From the NCBI GenBank assembly GCA_021443235.1, contig JABUUJ010000003.1, forward strand, positions 11,831 to 21,964: DNA of 10,134 nt. Direction: 5' to 3'. How positions within the stretch are numbered: the first letter of the stretch is position 1; each line of letters starts with the position of its first letter. Source of the stretch: Muribaculaceae bacterium (GTDB taxonomy: Bacteria; Bacteroidota; Bacteroidia; Bacteroidales; Muribaculaceae). Made by a program: the position numbers and the translations under genes. The notes under the pieces are model-generated. The model saw only the letters and a program-made list of their open reading frames with translations, made no database searches and was not told the origin of the DNA. Of this stretch, positions 1-7,148 are shown piece after piece.

Positions 1-1032
1 CACGACATGGGCGAAATCGTCGCCGCCGCATGCCTCGCTCACGACCTGGGAAACCCGCCTTTCGGGCACTCGGGCGAGAAAACCATCGGCGCATTCTTCA
101 CCGAGGGACGAGGATTGGCGTTGCGAAAACACCTCACCGACGATGAGTGGAACGACCTCACACACTTTGAGGGCAATGCCAACAGCTTCCGCGCCCTCGT
201 GCATCAGTTCAAGGGACGTCGACCAGGAGGCTTTGCGATGACCTACTCAACGCTCGCCTCTATCGTCAAGTATCCCTACTCGTCGTCGCAGGCTGGCGAC
301 AAGGGCAAGTTTGGATTCTTCTGCAGCGAGAAAGACTCCTATGAGTGCATCGCCGCCGAGCTGGGCATCAAGCGCAAGCCCGATGGCCGATACTGCCGTC
401 ACCCGCTCGTCTATCTCGTTGAGGCAGCCGACGATATCTGCTACCAAATCATGGACATTGAGGACGGACACAAACTCAAGCTGATCTCCACCGAGGAGAC
501 CTCGGCGCTCATGCTCTCGCTGCACGACGACGACCAGCACGACCACATGCGCGAAATCATGGCGCTCGTCGCCGACCCCAATGAGAAAATCGCCTACCTG
601 CGATCGGCAGCCGTAGGCCTGCTCGTGAAGGAGTGCGTGCGCGCCTTTGTCAACCACGAGCAGGAAATCCTCTCGGGCACCTTCCAGGGCTCGCTCATCG
701 ACAACATCTCGCCACGCGTGGCCGAAGGCTACCAACGCATCAGCAAGGTGGCGCGCGAGAAACTCTACCGCGCCAGCTATGTCGTCGACGTGGACCTGTC
801 GGGTAGCCGCATCATCACTCTGCTGCTCGAGAAACTCATCGACGCCGTGATGCACCCCGAACGCAACTACTCGCAGCTGTTGCTCGCCAAGTTCCCCCAG
901 CAATATGATGTCAACGCCCCATCGGTCTACAACCGCATTCAGGCCGTGCTCGACCACATCAGCGCGATGACCGATACCTACGCCCTTAACCTTTACCGTC
1001 AACTCGACGGCATCTCAATACCTTCAGTTTAA
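1..1032 (+). CDS. dgt: dNTP triphosphohydrolase (dGTPase family), 5' end missing
   Basis: This is the C-terminal 343 codons of an HD-domain deoxynucleoside triphosphate triphosphohydrolase, which hydrolyses dNTPs (classically dGTP) to the deoxynucleoside and tripolyphosphate in the cytoplasm. The reading frame is open to the left edge, so the true start and the first metal-binding histidine of the HD domain lie outside the window; the ATG at 7 is internal. The HD dyad is in AHDLGNPPFGHSGE (His-Asp at 40-45), a very conserved block of the family. The motif FEGNANSFR follows near 172-192, and the late metal-binding aspartate is in EAADDICYQIMDIEDG (421-468). The gene ends with TAA, and pncB starts 11 bases later on the same strand, so the two are probably co-transcribed. 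The family is sure. Substrate preference (dGTP versus general dNTPs) cannot be read from the sequence. Confidence 0.95.
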   Translation, partial: HDMGEIVAAACLAHDLGNPPFGHSGEKTIGAFFTEGRGLALRKHLTDDEWNDLTHFEGNANSFRALVHQFKGRRPGGFAMTYSTLASIVKYPYSSSQAGDKGKFGFFCSEKDSYECIAAELGIKRKPDGRYCRHPLVYLVEAADDICYQIMDIEDGHKLKLISTEETSALMLSLHDDDQHDHMREIMALVADPNEKIAYLRSAAVGLLVKECVRAFVNHEQEILSGTFQGSLIDNISPRVAEGYQRISKVAREKLYRASYVVDVDLSGSRIITLLLEKLIDAVMHPERNYSQLLLAKFPQQYDVNAPSVYNRIQAVLDHISAMTDTYALNLYRQLDGISIPSV

Positions 1033-1043
1033 ATGATTTAGAT

Positions 1044-2270
1044 ATGGAACAAATAGTAAGATACTTCACCGACAACGACGCCTACACATTCAGCTGCATG
1101 TACTACATCTTGCAGAAGTATCCTCGCGCCGAGGTCGAATATACCTTCTTCGACCGCAACCACACCTGCTACCCGCAGGGCTTCGCCGCAATGCTCCAAG
1201 AACAGGTCGACTACATGCCCGCGGTCACCATCACCGACGGCGAGGTCAACTACATGCGACGCAGCATGTACTATCTGCCCGAGTGGTTCTTTACCTTTTT
1301 GCGAGGATTCCGCTTCAATCCCGCCGAGGTCAACATCGGCCAGGACGAGCAAGGACACCTCAGCATCCTCATCCGCGGCAAGTGGTACTCGACCATCGTG
1401 TGGGAAATGGTGCTGCTGCAGTGCATCAGCCAACTCATGCACACGCTCAACGGCGACACCGACAACTATGATGCCGCTCTTGAGCAGGAACGCACCCGCG
1501 CCAAGGCTGTGCGGGCCCTGTCTAATGGGTTAATCATCAGTGACTTCGGGTCGCGCCGCCGTTTCTCACACGACCATCAGGACATGGTGGTGCGCGTCTT
1601 CAAGGAGGTGTTCTCGCAAGGCGGATACACTGGCGATGATGGCGTCTTCCACAAGTGGACCGGAGCATTCCCGGGCACGAGCAACGTCTATTTCGCGATG
1701 AAACACCACCTCACGCCCATAGGCACGATGAGTCACCAGCTCATCGAGTTTGAGGAGAACGTGAGCGGCCTCTTTGAGTGCAACTTCAACGTGATGCGCA
1801 AGTTCAGCGACGTCTACGACGGCGACAACGGCATCTTCCTCTACGACTGCTTTGGCGACAAGGTCTTTTTCAACAACTTGAGCAAGCGCATGGCGATGAT
1901 GTACAAGGGATTGCGCATCGACAGCGGCAAGGAGGAGGAGCAACTCGAGAAAATCATTGCCAAATATGAGTCGCTGGGCATCGACCCCGCAACCAAGCAG
2001 GTGGTCTATAGCAACGGCCTCGACATCGACCGCGCCATCGAGTTGCACAACTACACCGCAGGCCGCATGCAAGACAGCTATGGCATTGGCACACACCTCA
2101 CCTGCGACATCACCGGCGTGAAGGCGATGAACATTGTGGTGAAACTCACACGCATGCGCATCACCGAGCTGCGCGAGTGGCACGACTGCGTGAAACTCTC
2201 GTGCGACAAAGGCAAGACGCTGGGCAACCCCGAAAAGTGCGCCTACCTCATCTCACAAATCGGCGATTAG
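1044..2270 (+). CDS. pncB: Nicotinate phosphoribosyltransferase
   Basis: The 408-residue protein makes nicotinate mononucleotide from nicotinate and PRPP with ATP hydrolysis, the first step of the Preiss-Handler NAD salvage route in the cytoplasm. Length fits the bacterial PncB family (about 400 residues). Visible signatures are SDFGSRRRFS (residues 166-175), GTSNVYFAMK (201-210) and IGTMSHQ with His221, which matches the histidine that is transiently phosphorylated in characterised PncB enzymes. A C-terminal phosphate-binding part has SNGLD (313-317) and YGIGT (336-340). The start is the ATG at 1044, preceded by an AT-rich stretch without a Shine-Dalgarno sequence, as is usual in Bacteroidetes. 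It lies 11 bases after dgt and probably shares its transcript. The gene ends at TAG and is followed by a hairpin terminator. No frameshift or missing catalytic residue is seen. Confidence 0.96.
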   Translation: MEQIVRYFTDNDAYTFSCMYYILQKYPRAEVEYTFFDRNHTCYPQGFAAMLQEQVDYMPAVTITDGEVNYMRRSMYYLPEWFFTFLRGFRFNPAEVNIGQDEQGHLSILIRGKWYSTIVWEMVLLQCISQLMHTLNGDTDNYDAALEQERTRAKAVRALSNGLIISDFGSRRRFSHDHQDMVVRVFKEVFSQGGYTGDDGVFHKWTGAFPGTSNVYFAMKHHLTPIGTMSHQLIEFEENVSGLFECNFNVMRKFSDVYDGDNGIFLYDCFGDKVFFNNLSKRMAMMYKGLRIDSGKEEEQLEKIIAKYESLGIDPATKQVVYSNGLDIDRAIELHNYTAGRMQDSYGIGTHLTCDITGVKAMNIVVKLTRMRITELREWHDCVKLSCDKGKTLGNPEKCAYLISQIGD

Positions 2271-2302
2271 CCTCGGGCAACGTGCTCTTAGCCAATATTA
2301 AA

Positions 2303-2334
2303 AAAGTCCCGGGCCGGGGAAGGCACGGGACTTT
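2303..2334. terminator. Bidirectional hairpin terminator between pncB and pnp
   Basis: A perfect 9-bp stem, AAAGTCCCG (2303-2311) with CGGGACTTT (2326-2334), encloses a 14-base loop that can add a 3-bp GCC/GGC inner stem. Read on the minus strand, the stem is followed by a run of six T, giving a strong intrinsic terminator for pnp. Read on the plus strand it is followed by the weaker ATATATTATT, so it can also end the dgt-pncB transcript. The two units are convergent here. Confidence 0.85.
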
Positions 2335-2360
2335 ATATATTATTAATGTGTAGTCGAGGA

Positions 2361-4610
2361 TTACTCGTGACGGGGACCACGCGAGCCACCATCGCGGCGA
2401 GGACCGCGCGGGCCACGGTCGTTGCCGCCTTCGCGACGAGGACCACGGTTGCCGCCACCGTTCCCACCCTGACGAGGCTTGCGACGCTCCTCATAGCCCT
2501 CGGGCTTCTCCTGAAGAACGCGCATCGACAGGCGGTACTTGCCGGTCTTCTTGTCAATCTCAATCAACTTCACGGTGAGCTCATCGCCCTCCTTGATGCC
2601 GCTGGCCTCCATGCTCTCGAGGCGCTCCCAGCTGATCTCGCTGATGTGGAGCAAGCCGTCCTTGCCGGGCATGAACTCAACAAATGCGCCGAAGTCCTGA
2701 ATGGTTCTTACAACGCCAGTATAGATTGTGCCCTCCTCGGGAACAGCGATAATAGCCTTGATGCGCTCAACGGCAGCGTTGATGCTGTCGATGTTGGCGG
2801 CCGAAATCTCAATCTCGCCCTTGCCGTCAATCTCGTCGATAGTAACCACTGCACCAGTCTGCTCCTGAATGCCCTGGATAACCTCGCCACCCTTGCCAAT
2901 GATAGCGCCTATAAACTCCTTGTCGACGGTCATGTTCACGATGCGCGGCACGTGAGGCTTGTAATCCTCGCGGGCCTCGGGAATGGCCTCGTTGATGAGG
3001 TTAAGGATGTGCAGACGACCTTCCTTGGCCTGCTGAAGTGCTTGCTCAAGAATCTCGTAGGGCAGTCCGTCACACTTGATATCCATCTGTGTGGCGGTGA
3101 TTCCGTCGGCAGTACCGGTTACCTTGAAGTCCATGTCGCCCAGGTGATCCTCATCGCCCAGGATGTCGCTCAGCACGGCGTGCTTCACGTTACCCTCGTC
3201 GGTGATAAGACCCATAGCGATACCGGCAACAGGCTTCTTCAGCTTAACGCCTGCGTCGAGCAGTGCCATGCAGCCCGAGCACACTGTCGCCATCGACGAC
3301 GAACCGTTGCTCTCCAGAATGTCGCTCACGATGCGCACTGTGTAGGGGAACGCATCGGGCAGCATGCGCTTGAGCGCTCGGTGGGCCAGATTGCCGTGAC
3401 CAATCTCGCGACGGCTCACACCACGCGGAGCGCGTGCCTCGCCAGTCGAGAAGCTTGGGAAGTTATAGTGCAGCAGGAAACGCTCGTTCTCGTGGCGCAG
3501 CACGTCGTCAACGAGCTTCTCGTCGAGCTTGGTGCCCAGCGTAACGGTTGCCAGCGCCTGGGTCTCGCCACGGGTAAACACAGCCGAGCCGTGAGGATAG
3601 GACAGATAGTCGGGCTCGCAGGTGATGGGGCGTATCTCGTTGGTCTTGCGACCGTCAAGGCGTATCTTCTCGTCGAGGATGCAACGGCGCACCGCGTCGC
3701 GCTGCACATCGTGATAGTAGCGCGCAATCATCAGCGCCTTCTCCTCACGCTCCTCCTCGGGAACGGTCTCGATAAACTCGTCGCGGATGCGGTCAAACTC
3801 GCTGTTGCGCCACTGCTTGTCGGCGCTGCCAGCCTGAGCCACAGCATAGCACTTGGGATAGCACTCGGCAATGAGGCGGGCCTTCAGCTCCTCGTCGTCG
3901 GTCTCGTGGCAATACTCGCGCTTGACAACACCAAGCTCGGCAGCCAGCTCCTTCTGAACAAGGCACATGGGCTTGATGGCGTCGTGCGCAGCCTTCAGGG
4001 CGGCAATCAGCTCGTCCTCGCTCACCTCGTCCATCTCACCCTCAACCATCATGATATTGTCGTAAGTAGCACCTACCATTAATTCCATGTCAGCGTCCTT
4101 GAGCTGATCAAAGGTGGGATCGATAACAAACTCGCCGTTGATGCGAGCTACGCGCACCTCGGCAATAGGCTCCTCAAAGGGAACGTCACTCACGGCAATC
4201 GCAGTCGACGCGGCAAGACCTGCCAGAGCATCGGGGCAATCAACACCATCGCTCGAGAACAAAATCACATGAACGATTGTGCTTGCGTGATAGTTAGATG
4301 GGAACAGCGGGCGCAACACGCGGTCAACCAAGCGGGCTGTCAGCACCTCATAGTCGCTTGCGCGGCCCTCGCGCTTGGTGAATCCGCCAGGAAAGCGGCC
4401 AAACGCCGAGAATTTCTCTTTATATTCAACTTGAAGGGGCATGAAGTCGGCTCCTTCCTCGGCCTCTTTGGCCGATACTACTGTCGCCAGAATCATTGTG
4501 TTGTTCAGGCGCAGCTCAACAGCTCCATCGGCTTGCTTTGCAAGCTTGCCAGTTTCAAGGGTGATCTCACGTCCGTCACCCAGTACGATGGTTTTTTTAG
4601 TAGGTGTCAT
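2361..4610 (-). CDS. pnp: Polyribonucleotide nucleotidyltransferase (PNPase)
   Basis: PNPase degrades RNA 3' to 5' by phosphorolysis and can also add tails. The 749-residue protein has the full order: first RNase PH-like domain (about 1-140, with [14 protein letters not shown] at 70-83), an alpha-helical linker, a second catalytic RNase PH domain (about 310-550), a KH domain (GAIIGKGG, 568-575) and an S1 domain (about 627-697). The catalytic block [12 protein letters not shown] is at 485-496; by comparison with E. coli PNPase, Asp488, Asp494 and Lys496 are the active residues. After S1 comes a basic tail of about 40 residues with repeated RGP, PRR and GG steps. I chose the ATG at 4608-4610; a TTG two codons upstream (4616) is possible but less likely. 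Upstream is AT rich with no Shine-Dalgarno. The gene is alone in its unit, with its own promoter and terminator. Confidence 0.97.
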   Translation of the reverse strand: MTPTKKTIVLGDGREITLETGKLAKQADGAVELRLNNTMILATVVSAKEAEEGADFMPLQVEYKEKFSAFGRFPGGFTKREGRASDYEVLTARLVDRVLRPLFPSNYHASTIVHVILFSSDGVDCPDALAGLAASTAIAVSDVPFEEPIAEVRVARINGEFVIDPTFDQLKDADMELMVGATYDNIMMVEGEMDEVSEDELIAALKAAHDAIKPMCLVQKELAAELGVVKREYCHETDDEELKARLIAECYPKCYAVAQAGSADKQWRNSEFDRIRDEFIETVPEEEREEKALMIARYYHDVQRDAVRRCILDEKIRLDGRKTNEIRPITCEPDYLSYPHGSAVFTRGETQALATVTLGTKLDEKLVDDVLRHENERFLLHYNFPSFSTGEARAPRGVSRREIGHGNLAHRALKRMLPDAFPYTVRIVSDILESNGSSSMATVCSGCMALLDAGVKLKKPVAGIAMGLITDEGNVKHAVLSDILGDEDHLGDMDFKVTGTADGITATQMDIKCDGLPYEILEQALQQAKEGRLHILNLINEAIPEAREDYKPHVPRIVNMTVDKEFIGAIIGKGGEVIQGIQEQTGAVVTIDEIDGKGEIEISAANIDSINAAVERIKAIIAVPEEGTIYTGVVRTIQDFGAFVEFMPGKDGLLHISEISWERLESMEASGIKEGDELTVKLIEIDKKTGKYRLSMRVLQEKPEGYEERRKPRQGGNGGGNRGPRREGGNDRGPRGPRRDGGSRGPRHE

Positions 4611-4645
4611 TAACAATTTTTTTAATTACGTAGTCTAAAATCGGA

Positions 4646-4677
4646 CAAAATTACTAATTTTTCTCCACACCACCAAA
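4646..4677 (-). promoter_or_regulatory. Predicted pnp promoter (Bacteroidetes type)
   Basis: On the minus strand, TTTG (4677-4674) is followed after 20 bases by TAATTTTG (4653-4646). This fits the Bacteroidetes housekeeping sigma consensus TTTG-N19-21-TAnnTTTG. It predicts a start of transcription near 4640 and a leader of about 30 bases before the pnp ATG. The match was made by eye only. Confidence 0.6.
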
Positions 4678-4811
4678 TTATTACCAAAACTTTAAGTTTT
4701 ATTGACCAACAACCACCTCCACCACAACTATTCAGCAATATCATGTCATTTTAGGATGGAGATTATACGTGGACTATCCCGGTTGCCGAACAGTTACTTT
4801 TTTTTATGCAA

Positions 4812-4842
4812 AACGGCACATCATCTACAAAAATGTGCCGTT
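4812..4842. repeat. Perfect 10-bp inverted repeat upstream of the AAA-ATPase-like gene
   Basis: AACGGCACAT (4812-4821) and ATGTGCCGTT (4833-4842) are exact reverse complements separated by 11 bases. The right arm covers the place where the -33 element of the downstream promoter-like box should be, so it could be an operator. A hairpin read on the minus strand is followed only by TTTTGC, so it would be a weak terminator. The run of eight T at 4798-4805 lies outside the left arm and reads as A on that strand. Regulation is inferred, not shown. Confidence 0.6.
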
Positions 4843-4859
4843 ATTTCAAATTTTATTTG

Positions 4860-4867
4860 TATCTTTG
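4860..4867 (+). promoter_or_regulatory. Predicted -7 box for the AAA-ATPase-like gene
   Basis: TATCTTTG matches the Bacteroidetes -7 consensus TAnnTTTG exactly and lies 40 bases before the ATG at 4908. No good TTTG or TTG is found 19-21 bases upstream, where the right arm of the inverted repeat lies instead. A promoter lacking a -33 match may depend on an activator or be weak. The rest of 4611-4907 is AT rich and shows no gene. Confidence 0.5.
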
Positions 4868-4907
4868 TTCCCAAATTTATCTTATTTCACCCTAACGGAA
4901 TTAAAAT

Positions 4908-6482
4908 ATGGCACTATACATTAACAAAGGCAACAACTCGTTTGCGTCTTTGCTCAATGACGAGTATGTTGACAAGACGGGTTTGATAGCAGTGATTAAC
5001 AACACGCTATTAAAAGAAAAGCGTTTTACATGCGTCAGCCGTTGCCGTCGCTTTGGCAAATCCGTGGCGGCTAATATGTTGTGCGCCTACTATGACCGCT
5101 CTTGCGATTCCCGCTCGTTATTTGAGAATTTGGAGATTGCTAAGCACCCTTCGTTTGAGACATATCTGAATAAGTTCCCGGTTATAAAGCTGGACTTGAC
5201 CGACTTCACGACAAGGTACAAGGATGACCCAAATATCATTGATTTGATACAAAATGCCCTGAAGGAGGACGTGAAGAAAGCCTATCCTGGAGTTATTCCT
5301 GACGATTTCAACGATGACTTCATGGAGATGCTCATCAGCATCAAACAAGCTACAGGAGACTCGTTTGTTATGGTTATCGACGAATGGGACGCCATCTGCC
5401 GAGAGTTCGATCCAAAGGGCAAGGTCATGGACGCCTATGTCAACTGGTTGCGCCGTATGTTCAAGGGGAGCAACACTTTGGACGTCTTTGCCGGTGTTTA
5501 CATGACTGGCATCCTCCCTATCAAGAAGTATAATACTGAGTCGGCACTCAACAATTTCTGGGAGTATTCTATGGTTGACCCCGAACCATTGTCCCGTTTC
5601 TTTGGTTTCACTCGCGAGGATGTGCGCACGCTCTGCGCCAGGCACGGCATGCCCTACGAAGAACTGGAGAAATGGTATGATGGCTATAGTATAGGTACAG
5701 AACCTTCGATGTTTAATCCAAGTTCGGTTGTCAAGGCTCTCGCCAAGAAATCTTGCTCCAACTATTGGGCTACTACAGGCGCGTTTGATGCTGTGGCACG
5801 CTATATCCAGATGGACTTCGACGGACTAAAAGGCGACATAGTTAAGATGCTCGGCGGCGGTTCCTGCCCAGTCAGCACCATCCGCTTTGGCAACGACCCC
5901 AATATCATCAGATCAAGGGACGAGGTGCTCACGCTTCTCATCCATTTAGGGTATTTAGCCTACAACCGAGAATCTAAAACCTGCTACATCCCCAACAAGG
6001 AGGTGGCCGACGAGATGGAGTCGGCGATTAAGGACAACGGCTGGCAACTGGTCATTGACGCCATTGATGAGTCGGAAGAACTCCTGCAATGCTTGCTGGA
6101 TGGCGAAGCCGAGGAAGTGGCTGCCGGCATACAGAAGATACACGAAGAGAGCACAAGCATACTGAAGTACAACGACGAGAATGCCCTCTCCTGCGTCATA
6201 AACCTCGCCTTCTACTCTGCTCGCAGCAAGTATAAGATAGTGCGAGAACTTCCTGCCGGCCGTGGCTTTGCCGATGTGGTTTTCGTGCCATGGCGCAACG
6301 TTGACCTCCCTGCTATTGTCGTTGAACTGAAATGGAAGAGGGAAGCCGTCACCGCCATCGATCAGATTAAGCAGAACAATTACCCCGCACCGCTCAAGGA
6401 GTATACCGGCGAGGTGCTCCTCTGTGGCATCAACTACGAGAAGAATGAGAAGGAGCACACTTGTGTGATAGAACGCATATAA
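4908..6482 (+). CDS. AAA-ATPase-like protein with C-terminal PD-(D/E)XK nuclease-fold domain
   Basis: The 524-residue protein matches the architecture of the AAA-ATPase_like (PF09820) plus PD-(D/E)XK nuclease-superfamily (PF08011) family, recognised from motifs without a search. The N-terminal segment has the family hallmark YVDKTGLI (20-27). A degenerate P-loop, SRCRRFGKS (44-52), replaces a standard Walker A. FVMVIDEWDAI (153-163) is the Walker B-like strand with Asp158 and Glu159. The TGILPIKKYN block (200-209) and EKWYDGY (254-260) are also typical. The C-terminal domain has GFAD (Asp456), VVELKW (Glu473, Lys475) and Gln486, an apparently intact PD-(D/E)XK active-site set. The ATG at 4908 is the natural start. 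It stands alone between two core genes on the opposite strand. Four sampled 60-base lines gave about 49% G+C against about 57% for four lines of pnp, consistent with recent acquisition. The cellular role of this family is not established; defence or mobile-element functions are guesses. Confidence 0.9.
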   Translation: MALYINKGNNSFASLLNDEYVDKTGLIAVINNTLLKEKRFTCVSRCRRFGKSVAANMLCAYYDRSCDSRSLFENLEIAKHPSFETYLNKFPVIKLDLTDFTTRYKDDPNIIDLIQNALKEDVKKAYPGVIPDDFNDDFMEMLISIKQATGDSFVMVIDEWDAICREFDPKGKVMDAYVNWLRRMFKGSNTLDVFAGVYMTGILPIKKYNTESALNNFWEYSMVDPEPLSRFFGFTREDVRTLCARHGMPYEELEKWYDGYSIGTEPSMFNPSSVVKALAKKSCSNYWATTGAFDAVARYIQMDFDGLKGDIVKMLGGGSCPVSTIRFGNDPNIIRSRDEVLTLLIHLGYLAYNRESKTCYIPNKEVADEMESAIKDNGWQLVIDAIDESEELLQCLLDGEAEEVAAGIQKIHEESTSILKYNDENALSCVINLAFYSARSKYKIVRELPAGRGFADVVFVPWRNVDLPAIVVELKWKREAVTAIDQIKQNNYPAPLKEYTGEVLLCGINYEKNEKEHTCVIERI

Positions 6483-6595
6483 ATAATAAATGCCAACATT
6501 GCTGAAAATATAACATAAAGCTCCTGTGAGGGTTGCAATCGTCTGTGACTAAATGGGTTGTGCAACTGCTACCCACACTCTACCACACACAAAAA

Positions 6596-6630
6596 AAAGC
6601 GTGCCCCCCTTCGACGGGAAAGCACGCTTT
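6596..6630 (-). terminator. Intrinsic terminator of the HU gene
   Basis: A perfect 9-bp stem, AAAGCGTGC (6596-6604) with GCACGCTTT (6622-6630), has a 17-base loop that may pair further through its CCC and GGG. On the minus strand it is followed by eight T in total, a strong intrinsic terminator 20 bases beyond the HU stop codon. On the plus strand no T run follows beyond the stem's own TTT, so it would serve the ATPase-like gene only weakly. The rest of 6483-6650 shows no gene. Confidence 0.85.
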
Positions 6631-6650
6631 AGCCTGGATAATCTACCCGA

Positions 6651-6923
6651 TTATTTTACTTTTGCTGCGAGCTCAGCACCAGCCTTGAACTTTACAACCT
6701 TCTTTGCGGGAATCACCATCTCCTTGCCATCGCGGGGATTGCGGCCCTTGCGCTCGGGCTTCTCAATGGCAGCAAATGTGCCAAAGCCAATCAGAGCAAC
6801 CTTGTCGCCCTTTGCCAGAGCCTCGCCAATTGCGTTCACAGCTGCCTCAAGGGCGTTCTTAGCCTGTACTTTTGTTACTTTTGCCTCAGCAGCAATAGCG
6901 TTTACTAATTCAGTTTTGTTCAT
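6651..6923 (-). CDS. HU-family DNA-binding protein
   Basis: The 90-residue protein is a typical bacterial HU/IHF-family histone-like protein, which dimerises, bends DNA and packs the nucleoid. The N-terminal helical part begins MNKTELVNAIA and carries the dimer core. GFGTF (46-50) is the conserved turn before the beta arm, and RNPRDG (61-66) is the arm tip with Pro63, the residue that inserts into the minor groove. Length is exactly that of canonical HU. Bacteroidales carry several HU paralogues, so I do not give a symbol; IHF is less likely because the sequence follows the HU pattern. The ATG at 6921-6923 has an A-rich leader with no Shine-Dalgarno. The gene has its own promoter and terminator, and is divergent from the rhomboid operon with 225 bases between them. 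Confidence 0.95.
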   Translation of the reverse strand: MNKTELVNAIAAEAKVTKVQAKNALEAAVNAIGEALAKGDKVALIGFGTFAAIEKPERKGRNPRDGKEMVIPAKKVVKFKAGAELAAKVK

Positions 6924-6976
6924 AGTGTTAAGTTGTTTAGTTTAAAAAAATAATTGTTAGTTTTCAATATTTAGGG

Positions 6977-7007
6977 CAAATATATATAAATCCATTGTGT
7001 TGACAAA
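6977..7007 (-). promoter_or_regulatory. Predicted HU gene promoter
   Basis: On the minus strand, TTTG (7007-7004) is followed after exactly 19 bases by TATATTTG (6984-6977), a full match to the Bacteroidetes TTTG-N19-TAnnTTTG consensus. It predicts transcription from about 6970 and a leader of roughly 47 bases, which is AT rich as expected for a highly expressed gene in this phylum. Confidence 0.7.
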
Positions 7008-7088
7008 GAAAATCGCACAAAAAATGCTATTATTTGCAAAAAAACTTCGTTTTGGTGCCTTTTTTTAGCAAAATAGGGCTTTTTTCCG

Positions 7089-7096
7089 TACTTTTG
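7089..7096 (+). promoter_or_regulatory. Predicted -7 box of the rhomboid-EEP operon
   Basis: TACTTTTG matches TAnnTTTG and lies 52 bases before the first rhomboid ATG. No clear TTTG is present at 19-21 bases upstream. It is the best plus-strand candidate in the 225-base divergent region between the HU gene and the rhomboid operon, which holds no other gene. Confidence 0.5.
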
Positions 7097-7148
7097 CAAA
7101 GATTTTACAAGAATGTAAACGACAACGAGTAACCTAAAAATTCATGAT

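Noticed and set aside
247..1002. A 251-codon open frame on the minus strand opposite dgt
   Set aside because: It is a shadow of the conserved dGTPase frame, with Val/His/Asp-rich content and no recognisable motif.
1566..2183. A 205-codon minus-strand frame opposite pncB
   Set aside because: It is an antisense shadow of a well-supported enzyme gene, with no start context or domain of its own.
2346..4082. A 578-codon open frame on the plus strand
   Set aside because: It lies fully opposite pnp, which has complete PNPase domains. The antisense protein is low-complexity (rich in L, A, V and H) and matches no family; its openness follows from the codon bias of pnp.
4611..4616. TTG start for pnp giving two extra residues
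   Set aside because: ATG at 4608-4610 gives the usual short N-terminus, and TTG starts are rarer; the extension adds nothing conserved.
4702..4986. A 94-codon plus-strand frame across the intergenic region into the ATPase-like gene
   Set aside because: It runs through the AT-rich promoter region and inverted repeat, overlaps a well-supported start at 4908 in another frame, and has no recognisable motif.
6554..6575. Small inverted repeat TGGGT/ACCCA after the ATPase-like gene, considered as its terminator
   Set aside because: The stem is only 5 bp with a 12-base loop and is not followed by a T run on either strand.
6553..6945. A 130-codon plus-strand frame opposite the HU gene
   Set aside because: It is a shadow of the HU coding sequence and starts within the intergenic region beside the HU terminator.
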